A DNA stretch of 64,000 nt from CAVSNH01 sp963729275 (GTDB lineage: Bacteria; Actinomycetota; Acidimicrobiia; Acidimicrobiales; RAAP-2): contig CAVSNH010000014.1 of NCBI GenBank assembly GCA_963729275.1, positions 186,001-250,000 of the forward strand, given 5' to 3'. The position numbers and the translations under genes were made by a program. Below the pieces are notes generated by a model. That model saw only the letters and a program-made list of their open reading frames with translations. It was not told the DNA's origin and made no database searches. Of this stretch, positions 25,909 to 34,874 are shown piece after piece (the stretch's first letter is position 1; each line of letters opens with the position of its first letter).

Positions 25909-26721
25909 ATGACGGACCTATCAGGAGCGGCACTATCCCTGCCAAGCCGGCTCGGGGTGACGGCGCGGTATGAGGCCGACGAGCTAATTCTCGAACTCCG
26001 ACCACAGGAGGAGACCCAGCATCATGGCGTCGTTCGGGCCAGTGTCCTCGCCTTCGTCATCGATGTGGTGGCGGGGATTCCCCTGGATCAGGACGCCGGC
26101 GTCTGGACGCTCACCTCGGATATGTCGGTTCGAATGCGCCTGGTGCCCGCACCCGAGCGGATTGACGGGACCAACACGATTCTGCGCCAGGGCCGGCGGT
26201 CGGCCACGTGCCTCGCCGAGCTGAGAACCATCGAGGGAGAGCCGATTGCGACCGGTGCCATCGGCTTCACCAAGATCCCCCGCAAGCCGACCGATCCACC
26301 AAAGCCCAATGTGCAGCTCGGCCAAATCCCTTCGATCTTCCGCCATCCTGCCACCCTTGCTCGACCCCTGCGCGACGAAGCGGGCATCCAAGTGATCGAT
26401 GCGGCGGAGGGCATCGTTCAGGTCGATGTCACGCCGGATCTCCGCAATCCGGCGGGGACGCTACAGGGCGCGATGGTTGCGCTTGTGGCCGAGGCTGCAG
26501 CCGAAGACCTCATGGCGACGCGTTTCGAGTCACCCGTGGTGGTGACCGACCTCGACCTCCGATATCTCCGGAAGACGCAGGCAGGTCCAGTGCGCACCCG
26601 GACCAGGGTCTTGGACACCGGACCCGACGCTCCCGTCCAGGTCGAGCTCATCGACATGTCCACGGATGAGATCACGACGTTGGTCTACGCAAGAGCGCGC
26701 TCACCGCTTCTTGACTCCTAA
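25909..26721 (+). CDS. Double-hotdog-fold thioesterase-like protein
   Basis: 270 residues from ATG 25909 with GGAG just upstream; the longer frame to 25438 is rejected. Two hotdog units: residues 1-130 (MSVRMRLVPAP, ATGAIGFTKIP) and 150-270, with NPAGTLQGAMVALVAEAAAED, the PaaI-like helix, and VVTDLDLRYLRKTQAGPVR. Such proteins hydrolyse acyl-CoA esters or act as a dehydratase-like scaffold. No pathway partners are adjacent. Confidence 0.8.
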   Translation: MTDLSGAALSLPSRLGVTARYEADELILELRPQEETQHHGVVRASVLAFVIDVVAGIPLDQDAGVWTLTSDMSVRMRLVPAPERIDGTNTILRQGRRSATCLAELRTIEGEPIATGAIGFTKIPRKPTDPPKPNVQLGQIPSIFRHPATLARPLRDEAGIQVIDAAEGIVQVDVTPDLRNPAGTLQGAMVALVAEAAAEDLMATRFESPVVVTDLDLRYLRKTQAGPVRTRTRVLDTGPDAPVQVELIDMSTDEITTLVYARARSPLLDS

Positions 26722-26941
26722 TTGGGCCGCGGCGACGCAATCCGATCCGGTTGTCTGACATCGTGGCCAACGAAAGGGGCGGCGGCGCAACTCGGCCTGG
26801 GCCGCACCTGAGCAAGCCGCCGGAAACGCACAAAGGTTCAAGGGTCAGCGAAGCGGGCCACGTCGGGCACGCCGAAGGCTGCCGTCGAGCAGCGCTGGCG
26901 GTGGACTCGCCTAATCGAGCGTCAGAGAGTGAGACTGCGCC

Positions 26942-27850
26942 ATGACCGTCATGGGACTGGGACTGGCGGCGTTGGGCCGACCTGGCTACCTGACCGTCGA
27001 TCATGGCGTCGCCCTGGGCGGCGATCGGTCGGTCGAGACTCTCGGCGAGCGCTGTGATGAAGTCTGTGATGCTGCCTGGGAGAACGGGATCCGGTGGTTC
27101 GACGCAGCCCGCTCCTACGGTCGCGCTGAGCAGTTCCTGTCCGAATGGCTGACCCGACGTGGGATCCGGCCCGGGGAAGTGACGGTGTCGTCGAAGTGGG
27201 GGTACACCTACACCGCCGGCTGGAGCGTCGAGGCCGACGTGCACGAGGTCAAGGACCATTCTGCCCAAGCCCTGGCCCGCCAGTGGCCGGAAACCGAGGC
27301 TCTGCTGGGACCGTGGTTGCGGCTCTACCAGGTGCACTCGGCCACCTTGGAGTCTGGCATCCTCGACGACGTTCGGGTCCACCACCAGCTGGCCGCGCTC
27401 GGAGTGCCGGTCGGCCTCAGCCTCAGTGGCCCCAAGCAGGCCGACACGCTGCGGCGGGCGCTCGAGATCGAGGTGGACGGCACTCCACTCTTCTCCGCAG
27501 TGCAGGCCACCTGGAATCTGCTCGAAGTGTCAGCGGGTCCGGCACTGGCCGAGGCCAATGCGGCGGGATGGACAGTGATTGTCAAGGAAGCACTGGCCAA
27601 CGGACGCCTGGCCGAGCCCGGCACGGAGACCGCACTCCTCGGAGAGCGTCCCGATGTGGCGGCGCTCTCGGCGGCGTTGGCTCAGCCCTGGGCCGACGTC
27701 GTGCTCTCCGGTGCCGCAACGGTGTCCCAGCTGCGATCCAACCTTCGGGCACTCCAAGGAGGGACCACGTCGAGCGCCGACCAACTGGCGTCCATGGCGC
27801 TCGACGCCGACGTCTACTGGCGCCAGCGCGCCGCCATGCCGTGGACCTAG
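26942..27850 (+). CDS. Aldo/keto reductase
   Basis: 302 residues with the AKR (beta/alpha)8 catalytic tetrad: Asp54 and Tyr59 in WFDAARSYG, Lys85 in VSSKWGY, His132 in YQVHSA. SLSGPKQADTLRRAL and the C-terminal VLSGAATVSQLRSNL are the NADPH-binding strands. It reduces a carbonyl, or oxidises the reverse, with NADPH. ATG 26942 is in a good position but has no strong ribosome site. No partner gene is evident. Confidence 0.92.
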   Translation: MTVMGLGLAALGRPGYLTVDHGVALGGDRSVETLGERCDEVCDAAWENGIRWFDAARSYGRAEQFLSEWLTRRGIRPGEVTVSSKWGYTYTAGWSVEADVHEVKDHSAQALARQWPETEALLGPWLRLYQVHSATLESGILDDVRVHHQLAALGVPVGLSLSGPKQADTLRRALEIEVDGTPLFSAVQATWNLLEVSAGPALAEANAAGWTVIVKEALANGRLAEPGTETALLGERPDVAALSAALAQPWADVVLSGAATVSQLRSNLRALQGGTTSSADQLASMALDADVYWRQRAAMPWT

Positions 27851-28009
27851 TTGAGGTGGCGGCGCGACAGCCCGCCCTTCTGGTGAGCGCTGCTTCGGGA
27901 GGGGGCTAGCCCCAGCATCGGGACGCCCGGTAGCGGCATTCCATAACCGGCCGCCGGACCTCATGCTGGGAAGAGCAGGCGGGACCCATCCGCCGGCGGA
28001 GGAGCCCAC

Positions 28010-28951
28010 ATGATCGTCGCCCACGGCTTGACCAAACGTTACGGGAAGACGCTGGCCGTCGACGATCTCAACTTCACCGTCGCCCCCGGCGTCGTCACCG
28101 GCTTCCTCGGCCCGAACGGCTCGGGAAAGTCCACCACCATGCGCATGATCCTCGGCCTTGACGTGCCCGACTCCGGATCGGCCACGGTCAACGGCAGCGA
28201 CTTCCGCACGTCGCCCTGGCCGCTGCGCGAGGTGGGGGCGGTGCTCGACGCCAAGGCGTTCCATCCCGGCCGCAGTGCCCGTCACCACCTGCGCTGCCTG
28301 GCCACGACAAACGACATCCCAGCCGATCGGATCGACGAGGTGCTCGAGCTGGTGGGGCTCACGGCAGTGGCCGATCGGCGGGCCGGAAAGTTCTCCCTCG
28401 GCATGGGACAGCGGCTCGGCATTGCCAGCGCGCTGCTGGGCGATCCCGGCGTCCTCTTGTTCGACGAGCCGGTGAACGGTTTGGATCCGGAGGGAATTCG
28501 CTGGGTTCGCTACTTGCTGCGTGATCTGGCTGCCGATGGACGCACGGTGCTCGTATCCAGCCATCTCATCAACGAGATGGCGCTCACGGCAGAGCGACTC
28601 GTGGTCATCGGCCGGGGAACCTTGATCGCCGACACGAGCGTCGAGGAGTTCACGGCCCAGAGCCAGGGCGACTCCGTCCGCGTCGTCACGCCTACGCCGA
28701 CCCGCTTCGTGACCGAGCTCTGGAGGGCCGGCGTCCGGCCGAGCATCGGTGCCGACAAGGCCATCGTGGTCAACGGCATGTCCGCAGCCGAGATCGGCGA
28801 GCTGGCCATGCGCAGGTCGTTGACCGTGCACGAGCTGACACCGGTGCGGGCCTCGCTGGAGGACGCCTTCATGGAGCTGACCAGTGACGAGGTCGAGTTC
28901 CGCTCCGACTCGGTGCCTGCGGATGCACCCGCCCCGACTCTCTCCCACTGA
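28010..28951 (+). CDS. ABC transporter ATP-binding protein (BcrA-like)
   Basis: 313 residues. Walker A GPNGSGKST at 34-42, signature FSLGMGQ at 128-134, Walker B VLLFDEP at 148-154, then SSHLINEMA with the switch His. A C-terminal extension of about 90 residues is typical of the BcrA/drug-efflux type. It energises the membrane permease encoded 11 bp later, and the histidine kinase/response regulator pair follows in the same operon, the arrangement of peptide-antibiotic sensing and detoxification modules. Confidence 0.95.
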   Translation: MIVAHGLTKRYGKTLAVDDLNFTVAPGVVTGFLGPNGSGKSTTMRMILGLDVPDSGSATVNGSDFRTSPWPLREVGAVLDAKAFHPGRSARHHLRCLATTNDIPADRIDEVLELVGLTAVADRRAGKFSLGMGQRLGIASALLGDPGVLLFDEPVNGLDPEGIRWVRYLLRDLAADGRTVLVSSHLINEMALTAERLVVIGRGTLIADTSVEEFTAQSQGDSVRVVTPTPTRFVTELWRAGVRPSIGADKAIVVNGMSAAEIGELAMRRSLTVHELTPVRASLEDAFMELTSDEVEFRSDSVPADAPAPTLSH

Positions 28952-28962
28952 AAGGACAGGCC

Positions 28963-29745
28963 ATGACCCTCGCCGCCTCTCTCGATCTGACCTATCCACG
29001 CGCCGGTCTCCGGCAAGCCGTGAGCGCCGAGTGGGCCAAACTCACCACCCTGCGGTCGACAAAGTGGGCTCTCCTCCTCACCCTTCTCGGCACGGTGCTC
29101 GTGACCTTCCTGTCCGCCCGAGGATCGCGCGGACAGCCCCCCGGTTCCTTCGACCCCACCAACGTCTCGCTGGCCGGGCTGGCCCTCGGCTCGCTCATCA
29201 TCGGCATCCTTGGCGTCCTGTCCATAACTGGCGAATACGGCAGTAGCACCATTCGGTCGTCGCTGGTGGCGACGCCACGACGGGCAGTGTTCTACGGAGC
29301 CAAGACCATCGTGCTCGGCGGCGTGGCCCTGGCGCTCGGGTTGGTGCTGAGCTTCGTGGCCTTCTTGGAGGGGCAGGCCGTCCTGGCGGGTGCAGCGCCG
29401 ACGGCCACCCTGGCCGATCCGGGCGTCCTGCGGGTTCTCATCGAGTCGGGTGTCTACCTCGCCCTGCTCACATTGTTCGGGGTGGGCATCGGCGCGATCA
29501 TCCGGCACAGTGTCGGTGCCATCGGGGGCTTCGTGGGATGCACCTTCCTCCTCCCGGTCATCCTTCACAGCGTGGCCGGAAACCCTGGCCGGTTCACGCC
29601 CGAGGTGATCTACGCCAACTCGATTGCCGCAGTGGTGCCCATCAACGGGTCCCCGTCCAGCACGGTCGGCCTGCTGCTCATGACGCTCTACGCCGTCGCC
29701 GCCCTGGTCATCGGCGGCACGCTGCTGGCCCGGCGCGACGCATGA
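28963..29745 (+). CDS. ABC-2 type permease subunit
   Basis: 260 residues with six hydrophobic segments and the ABC-2 permease start (AVSAEWAKLTTLRSTKWALLL) in which an amphipathic helix precedes TM1. YGSSTIRSSLVATPRRAVF is the typical cytoplasmic coupling segment. Its start is 11 bp after the ATPase stop and its stop overlaps the kinase start as ATGA. The half-transporter with its ATPase probably exports a peptide, lipid or drug. Confidence 0.92.
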   Translation: MTLAASLDLTYPRAGLRQAVSAEWAKLTTLRSTKWALLLTLLGTVLVTFLSARGSRGQPPGSFDPTNVSLAGLALGSLIIGILGVLSITGEYGSSTIRSSLVATPRRAVFYGAKTIVLGGVALALGLVLSFVAFLEGQAVLAGAAPTATLADPGVLRVLIESGVYLALLTLFGVGIGAIIRHSVGAIGGFVGCTFLLPVILHSVAGNPGRFTPEVIYANSIAAVVPINGSPSSTVGLLLMTLYAVAALVIGGTLLARRDA

Positions 29746-31127
29746 TGTCGACACAGGGACAAGACAGAGAGGTGCCCGTGCGCTTGGGAAGCATCGCCGT
29801 AAGCCAGGAGCAGCTTGCCGCGGCCAAGAACCTCGCTCGACGCGTCCTGCGCGAGCCTTTCACCAGGCGCCCCTGGACCGAGCTGGCCTTCTACCTCGTC
29901 TCGGGCGGGCTGGCCGTGGTCGGGATTGGGTTCGTGGGTCTCACCATGGTGACAGGCGTGGCCCTGGCGGTGACCTTCTTCGGTCTCGCCGTCTTGGCCC
30001 TTTCGATTCGGAGCGCCCGCGGCATATGCGGCTGGAACCGAGCCCTGGCCCGCTCCATCCTCGGCATGCAGATCAACGACCCCGAAGCCTTCGTCGGCCG
30101 CCCCGGGTTCCTCGGTTGGCTGCAATCAACCCTGCGCGACCGAGTCGGTTGGCGGGCGGTCGGCTATCTGGCCGTCAAGGTCCCCTGGACCGCCCTCGGC
30201 TTCTACGTGGCCTTCAGCCTGTGGTGGGATGCGTTTGCCTGTCTGGCCCATCCCTTCCTGTCCTCCGGCGCGGTCAGCCCGCCAGTCTTCGGGCTTGAGC
30301 GAAATGTCTTTCCTCCGGGGTACTTTGCCGTCAACTCGGCCGGCGTCTTCCATGGCCTTGCCATCCTGGTGAGCGGCGCCGTCTTCCTGTTGGCGGCACC
30401 GTGGGCGATGCGGGGCTTCGTCAACGTCGACCGAATGCTCATGCGCGGTTTGCTCGGTCCCGATCCGATGGCGGCGCGGGTGCGTTCGCTCGAGCAGGCG
30501 AGGTCGCAGACCGTCGACGCTTCGGCGGCCACACTGCGACGCATCGAGCGCGACCTGCACGACGGCACCCAGGCGCAGCTGGTGGCGTTGGCCATGCGGC
30601 TGGGCATGGCCAAGGAAAAGCTCGGCGCTTCCGATGACATCGACCTCGATCGGGTGCGGGCACTGGTCGACGAGGCCCATCGGGGCGCCAAGGAAGCCAT
30701 CGCCGAACTGCGAGACATCGCCCGGGGTATCCACCCACCGGCGCTCGACATCGGCCTGGAGGGCGCCCTGGCCACGCTCTCGGCCCGGAGTGCCGTACCC
30801 GCCGAGCTGTCGGTGGACATCCAGGCACGGCCGACACCGGCCATCGAGGCCATCGCCTACTTCTGCGTGGCCGAGCTCCTGGCCAACGTGGCCCAGCACG
30901 CGTACGCCTCCCGTGCGTCGGTCTCGTGTGCCCAACAGGGGACGTGGCTGCGCCTCGTCGTGCGCGACGATGGACGTGGCGGGGCCCAGCTCTCGAGCGT
31001 CGGCTCCTCGTCCAGCGGTTTGGCCGGGCTCATCGACCGCGTGCATGCGGTGGACGGGCGGCTGTACCTCGTGAGCCCCCCAGGTGGCCCGACGGTAGTC
31101 ACCGTCGACCTCCCGTTGTCGGCCTGA
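29742..31127 (+). CDS. Sensor histidine kinase (NarL type, HisKA_3)
   Basis: 461 residues from ATG 29742 overlapping the permease stop. Four or so transmembrane helices (about 47-90 and 140-220) form a sensor-like domain with a 40-residue outside loop. The phospho-acceptor is His273 in IERDLHDGTQAQLVALAMRL, followed by a HATPase domain with N-box (VAELLANVAQHA) and G-box (VVRDDGRGG, SSGLAGLIDRV). It phosphorylates the downstream response regulator, whose start overlaps this stop by one base. Intramembrane-sensing kinases of this kind often watch the ABC transporter they share an operon with. Confidence 0.94.
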   Translation: MMSTQGQDREVPVRLGSIAVSQEQLAAAKNLARRVLREPFTRRPWTELAFYLVSGGLAVVGIGFVGLTMVTGVALAVTFFGLAVLALSIRSARGICGWNRALARSILGMQINDPEAFVGRPGFLGWLQSTLRDRVGWRAVGYLAVKVPWTALGFYVAFSLWWDAFACLAHPFLSSGAVSPPVFGLERNVFPPGYFAVNSAGVFHGLAILVSGAVFLLAAPWAMRGFVNVDRMLMRGLLGPDPMAARVRSLEQARSQTVDASAATLRRIERDLHDGTQAQLVALAMRLGMAKEKLGASDDIDLDRVRALVDEAHRGAKEAIAELRDIARGIHPPALDIGLEGALATLSARSAVPAELSVDIQARPTPAIEAIAYFCVAELLANVAQHAYASRASVSCAQQGTWLRLVVRDDGRGGAQLSSVGSSSSGLAGLIDRVHAVDGRLYLVSPPGGPTVVTVDLPLSA

Positions 31128-31783
31128 TGGTCGGGCCACTGCGGGTCGCCATCGCCGAAGACTCGGCCATCCTCCGGGACGGGCTGGTCCAGCTCCTCGT
31201 GGACCGGGGCTTCGCCGTCACCGGCGCTGTGGGGGACCCCGCCTCCCTCCGCAGCTCGGTCGCCCAGAACCTGCCGGATGTGGCCGTCATCGACATCCGG
31301 ATGCCCCCGACCTTCACCGACGAAGGGCTCCGCCTGGCTCTCGACCTGCGTGCCCGGTACGAGGACCTCGGCATCCTGCTGTTCTCCCAGTACATCGAGA
31401 CCCGATATGCCGCCGACCTGCTCGCCGAGAACGCAGCCGGCATCGGCTACCTGCTCAAGGACCGCGTGGCGGATGTCAGCGATTTCGTCGAGGCCCTGGA
31501 GCGAGTCGCTGTCGGAGGTACGGCCTTGGATCCGGAAGTAGTGACTCAGCTCCTCGGTGCGACGCGGCACACAGACTCGCTCTCGGTGCTCACACCCCGC
31601 GAGCGAGAAGTCCTCGCCCTCATGGCCGAGGGGCGGTCGAACGGGGCCATCGCCATTGCCCTCGTCATCAGCGAGGGCGCCGTGGAGAAGCACGTCGCCA
31701 ACATCTTTTCCAAGCTCGATCTGCCCGTCTCGGAAAACGACCATCGCCGGGTACTGGCAGTCCTCCGGTTCCTCGAGTCGTGA
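31127..31783 (+). CDS. NarL/FixJ-family response regulator
   Basis: 218 residues. Receiver domain 1-125 with acidic pocket (AIAEDSAI) and phospho-acceptor Asp56 (VAVIDIRMPP). The GerE-type helix-turn-helix at about 150-215 has LTPREREVLALMAEGRSN and SEGAVEKHVANIFSKLDL. It starts at ATG 31127, sharing one base with the kinase stop (TGATG), so the two are translationally coupled. It likely regulates its own ABC operon. Confidence 0.95.
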   Translation: MVGPLRVAIAEDSAILRDGLVQLLVDRGFAVTGAVGDPASLRSSVAQNLPDVAVIDIRMPPTFTDEGLRLALDLRARYEDLGILLFSQYIETRYAADLLAENAAGIGYLLKDRVADVSDFVEALERVAVGGTALDPEVVTQLLGATRHTDSLSVLTPREREVLALMAEGRSNGAIAIALVISEGAVEKHVANIFSKLDLPVSENDHRRVLAVLRFLES

Positions 31784-31849
31784 CCTGGCCAGCTCTGCCG
31801 TTCTGTTTCGGGCCGGGGTCGACCTCCCGCCTCTACGACACGCTGAGCA

Positions 31850-31970
31850 GGTCCGCAAGCGAGCCAGGTAGTCGATGTGGGGCATCGATAATTCCAGGCC
31901 AGGGCCCACCGTGGCGTGCGTGCCCCCAGCTAGGCGCCAAGCTTCGATCTCCCTCATGAGCTCGCCTACG
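31850..31970 (-). pseudogene. Possible scrap of a ketopantoate-reductase-like gene
   Basis: On the minus strand, about 40 codons read MREIEAWRLAG ... MPHIDYLARLRT, which recalls the C-terminal helix pair of the ApbA/PanE fold. No start, no N-terminus and no neighbouring part of the gene are present. It sits in a 360-base gap after the response regulator. Recognition is weak. Confidence 0.25.
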
Positions 31971-32143
31971 TCGCCTCCGCTCAGCGCCACATCGTCTCCG
32001 CCGAAGTCGGCGGCCCATCCAGGCTGACAACGTCCTACCGAGCAGCACCTCACCGGCAACGTGCCCGACAGACCGCGGCCTCCCACCTCCTCGGGGTGTC
32101 AGAGGTGGGCGCAGCGGGCCGCTGCTGATTAATGTGGGCGCCG
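31971..32143. other. Intergenic stretch before the cyclic-nucleotide-domain gene
   Basis: Together with 31784-31849 this forms the rest of the gap after the response regulator. No frame or hairpin with clear support was found. Confidence 0.3.
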
Positions 32144-32581
32144 ATGATCGGGTCCGTGGGACGTGCGCGGAAGATAGAGCTCCTCGGGCAAATGCCGCTG
32201 TTTGCGACCTGCAGCAAGAGGCAGCTGGGACAGGTCGCAGCCCTCACAGTGCCGGCCAGCCTCAAAAAGGGGACCGTGATGACCCGCCAGGGCGCGGCCG
32301 GCGGGCTGGCTTTCATCATCGTCACAGGGAGTGCGGAGGTGGTTCGAGACGGCAAGCGCCTGGCCCTCCTGGGTGCGGGCGACGTGGTCGGCGAGCTCTC
32401 CCTCATCGACGGCGAGCCACGCTCGGCCACGGTGACCGCGACCAGCGACCTCGAGGTGCTGGAGCTGGACCGCGCCGACTTGCTCAAGCTGATGACCAAG
32501 GCCCCCCCGGTGACGCGCAAGCTCCTCGAGTCGCTTGCCCGGCGCTTGCACGACGCGGATCTGCTGCCCACCCCCCACTAA
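32144..32581 (+). CDS. Cyclic nucleotide-binding domain protein (Crp/cNMP fold, no HTH)
   Basis: 145 residues; ATG 32132 or ATG 32144. The whole length is one cNMP-binding beta-roll: residues 20-60 (LRKGTVMTRQGAAGG-type strand) and the phosphate-binding cassette GDVVGELSLIDGEPRSATV, whose Arg and Glu hold the ligand. There is no DNA-binding helix-turn-helix, so it is a free-standing sensor domain that probably acts on a partner protein. The Glu and Arg are kept, so ligand binding is plausible. Confidence 0.88.
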   Translation: MIGSVGRARKIELLGQMPLFATCSKRQLGQVAALTVPASLKKGTVMTRQGAAGGLAFIIVTGSAEVVRDGKRLALLGAGDVVGELSLIDGEPRSATVTATSDLEVLELDRADLLKLMTKAPPVTRKLLESLARRLHDADLLPTPH

Positions 32582-32621
32582 CGCCGGCCCTGGCCCAACG
32601 GCCCGCTCGTCAACTTCGATC

Positions 32622-32950
32622 GTGGGGCGGACGGTGCTTGCCATCGTGGCCACCGGGGCGATCGCCTGGGTCCCGACGACCTCGAAGCAGCACATGGTCC
32701 AACCCGACACCCAGGTCGCCCTGACCCTGCCGAAGGACAGCTCCGTCAAGATGGTGGCGACGTGCGACGGCGTCCCCGACAACATCAATTGCGACGCTCT
32801 CAAGGCGGCGCGCGCCATGACACTGTCAACGGCACAGAACAACGAACAGGCACGACGCGTGCTCCTAGACCTGGGCCTGATCTATCAGTGGAGGTCGAGG
32901 CTGATGACCACGACACGGTGGTGCAGCTCTACTACGGCTACTATGCCTGA
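32622..32950 (+). pseudogene. Small secreted or membrane protein with apparent frameshift
   Basis: From GTG 32622 the frame reads a hydrophobic start (TVLAIVATGAIAW) and a plausible body up to about residue 90 (LLDLGLIYQ), then loses sense. The next frame continues with VEVEADDHDTVVQLYYGYYA and a stop at 32950. Restoring one G near 32890 would fuse the two. I recognise no family. It ends eight bases before repeat-element copy A. Confidence 0.35.
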
Positions 32951-32957
32951 CTGATTT

Positions 32958-32994
32958 GGGGCTGTCCCTCATCGGCGACTGTGGATGCGTTATC
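32958..32994 (+). repeat. Dispersed 3'-flank element, copy A
   Basis: A small hairpin (GGG..CCC around 32958-32968) then the shared core: here GGCGACTGTGG followed by GCGTTATCC. It follows the stop of the preceding gene by eight bases, in the same direction. Shared with copies B, C and D. Confidence 0.55.
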
Positions 32995-33073
32995 CGGCGA
33001 CGTTTGCTTCCCGTCCGCGGACCGACACGCAGCGGCACTTTGATGACAGGTCACCTCGATTGGAGCCCAGCGT

Positions 33074-33298
33074 CTATTTTCCTGGTGCTGAAGCGCTGGG
33101 TGGGAGCCATCGGCTAGGAGGTGGGTAGACGAACCTAGCGATGGTGCCCGAGACCCAGGCGATCACCCACCCAGCAAACACCAGGAGAACGGTGTGCGTC
33201 TTGTCACTCTTTCCCTGCGCTGCCACAACAGCCAAGAGGACGCCCCAGACCACGAAGCAGCCGATGCTGAATATCCAGTAGCTCCGATATTTCGTCAT
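33074..33298 (-). CDS. Small membrane protein
   Basis: 74 residues from ATG 33298. Two hydrophobic helices (WIFSIGCFVVWGVLLAVVAA and HTVLLVFAGWVIAWVSGTIA) joined by a short charged loop (QGKSDKT), and a Pro-rich C-terminus. The shape is that of many two-helix actinobacterial membrane proteins without known function. It is convergent with the frameshifted gene before it, and element copy A lies between them. Confidence 0.6.
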   Translation of the reverse strand: MTKYRSYWIFSIGCFVVWGVLLAVVAAQGKSDKTHTVLLVFAGWVIAWVSGTIARFVYPPPSRWLPPSASAPGK

Positions 33299-33636
33299 GT
33301 TGCCAATATGGCCTGCGGCCCCTGTCGCCAAACGCCGGGAGCGGATCAGCGATTGGAACGTGGCTCAACAGCACTTATGCCACGGGAAAGGCTCGATCTC
33401 CGGCTGAATGTTGCGTCGAGCCCGTTGAACGGAACCGGGACCCGGCCTGTGGTCTGGGCTATTCCGACCCGTCACATGACGTTCAGCTGGTTCAGCTGGT
33501 TGTTGCATTGCTGACCTGATTGGTCGGGGGTAGGGTTCGCCCACGCGGTGGCCGACGGCGGCGATTGGAGGGCCTGAGGTGTCGCCATCCGCAAAGAGTG
33601 CATCGATCAGAGATTCCGCTGTGCCGAGTCCATCCG

Positions 33637-33930
33637 ATGAACGGAATCGGAGGGCTGGCGACGAGGGGTGGGTCACCTACGTCCTGGGCGGCGAGAACGA
33701 CCATTTGCCATTTGACCGAGGAACAGCGGCGTCTCATCGAAGAGGGGATGCGGCGCCGGACACAAAGGCGCGGTCGACTTCTTGCCGTCGTCGAAGTCCG
33801 AGTGTACGAGAACGAGACAGAACCACAGGTTTCCTTCCCACCGGGGGCCCTTCTGAAGCCGGAGAGTGATGGCCGCGAGATCATTGAGGTTGTGGAACGA
33901 GCGAGAGAAGACCTCGCAGTTTGGCACTAG
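33637..33930 (+). CDS. Hypothetical protein, possibly frameshifted
   Basis: ATG 33637 to 33930 gives 97 residues. The second half (HLTEEQRRLIEEGMRRRTQ ... EIIEVVERAREDLAVW) has a coiled-coil start and credible composition. The first half is less convincing, whereas the neighbouring frame from GTG 33579 (VSPSAKSASIRDSAV ... WVTYVLGGENDHLPF) looks better, so one base may be missing near 33710. No family recognised. Confidence 0.35.
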   Translation: MNGIGGLATRGGSPTSWAARTTICHLTEEQRRLIEEGMRRRTQRRGRLLAVVEVRVYENETEPQVSFPPGALLKPESDGREIIEVVERAREDLAVWH

Positions 33931-34034
33931 CCCCGCTTGACATAGAGCCTCATTAGTCGATGGTCTGCTCTCACTACCGGTAGCTGGGCACGGTGTCCTA
34001 GATCGCCGAGCATGTGGGTCGGTTACCGCCGTAC

Positions 34035-34493
34035 CTACGGCCGTGCGGCAGACTCCCTCACAGTCACGCCGAGCTTGGCCAAGAAGCTTCGGTAGTCGGT
34101 TTGGACCCACTCTTCCGCCAAGCGACCGTCATCGTCGTACCTGGAGGTGCCGATCACGTCCCAGTCGATGTGCTCGCCCGTGGGCTCGACTGGGCCGATA
34201 GGGGAATCCGTGAAGACGGCACTGAAATCGCCAGAGAACCGAGTGCGCGCGGCAAGAAAGTTGCCGTGAGCAATGATTTGTTCACGGACGATTCGGAGAC
34301 CGCTGAAGGCCGAGCGCAATGAAGCGAAGTGGGCGCGAAGTTCTTCAAAGCTGAGGTCGCCGCCCGGTCCGTGAAAGACGTAGTCCACGGCGAAGTAGTC
34401 CCTCAGCTTTGCGTCGTCCTCATTGGCGATTGCCTCGTCGCCAATGAGAATCAGATCGTGGGCCAACGGACTGTCAGACATGAAGCCTGGCAC
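34035..34493 (-). CDS. SnoaL-like ester-cyclase/NTF2-fold protein
   Basis: 152 residues, NTF2 fold: a helix pair with ANEDDAKLRDYFAVDYVFHGPGG, then LRSAFSGLRIVREQII and a beta sheet ending GRLAEEWVQTDYRSFLAKLG. His and Asp at the pocket resemble polyketide SnoaL cyclases and limonene-epoxide-hydrolase-like proteins. The best ribosome site, AAGGAGG, is three bases from GTG 34493; ATG 34481 is an alternative. Substrate not known. Confidence 0.8.
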   Translation of the reverse strand: MPGFMSDSPLAHDLILIGDEAIANEDDAKLRDYFAVDYVFHGPGGDLSFEELRAHFASLRSAFSGLRIVREQIIAHGNFLAARTRFSGDFSAVFTDSPIGPVEPTGEHIDWDVIGTSRYDDDGRLAEEWVQTDYRSFLAKLGVTVRESAARP

Positions 34494-34626
34494 GTTCCTC
34501 CTTGATCTCTAGACCGTGCGATCCCAGATCATGCCTCATGGCCTCATCGGGACCGACCCCGACCGCCGGGAGCGGGGCGCAAGCTGGCAGGTGACCACAG
34601 AGGCGGATATCGACCATGATGGGGAA

Positions 34627-34830
34627 ATGGGATCCGACGGCAGTAAGCCCCGCAAACCACGACGCCGCATGGCAAAGGTGCCGAAGTACGAGGAACCAAA
34701 TCGAGCCGAAGGATTTACGGGCGGATCATTCGGCCGCTCGGGACATGGCTCGGACGGCCACCACGCTGAGAAACCAGGGCGGGCAGGCTCCTTCCTGCTG
34801 AAATTCCTCGGGAAGCAGCCGAAGCCCTAG
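34627..34830 (+). CDS. Small basic hypothetical protein
   Basis: 67 residues from ATG 34627, very basic at the start (GSKPRKPRRRMAKVPKYEEP), Gly/His-rich in the middle and ending SFLLKFLGKQPKP. No recognised family. Its codons are GC-rich in third position. Element copy B starts a few bases after its stop, as with other small genes in this region. Confidence 0.4.
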   Translation: MGSDGSKPRKPRRRMAKVPKYEEPNRAEGFTGGSFGRSGHGSDGHHAEKPGRAGSFLLKFLGKQPKP

Positions 34831-34837
34831 TTGCGCG

Positions 34838-34874
34838 CGGGAATTCCTGGTTGCCGGCTGTGGGTGGGTTATCC
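34838..34874 (+). repeat. Dispersed 3'-flank element, copy B
   Basis: Core GCCGGCTGTGGGTGGGTTATCC at 34853-34874, after GGGAATTCC. It lies 8-44 bases after the preceding stop, in gene direction. The core is nearly identical to copy C on the other strand at 46.4 kb. Confidence 0.55.

Noticed and set aside
27902..27913. Palindrome GGGGCTAGCCCC as an operator
   Set aside because: A 12-base perfect palindrome occurs by chance often in GC-rich DNA and nothing else supports a site.
30857..32086. 409-codon minus-strand frame across the kinase and regulator genes
   Set aside because: Antisense to two clear genes. Only the short stretch at 31850-31970 was kept as a possible scrap.
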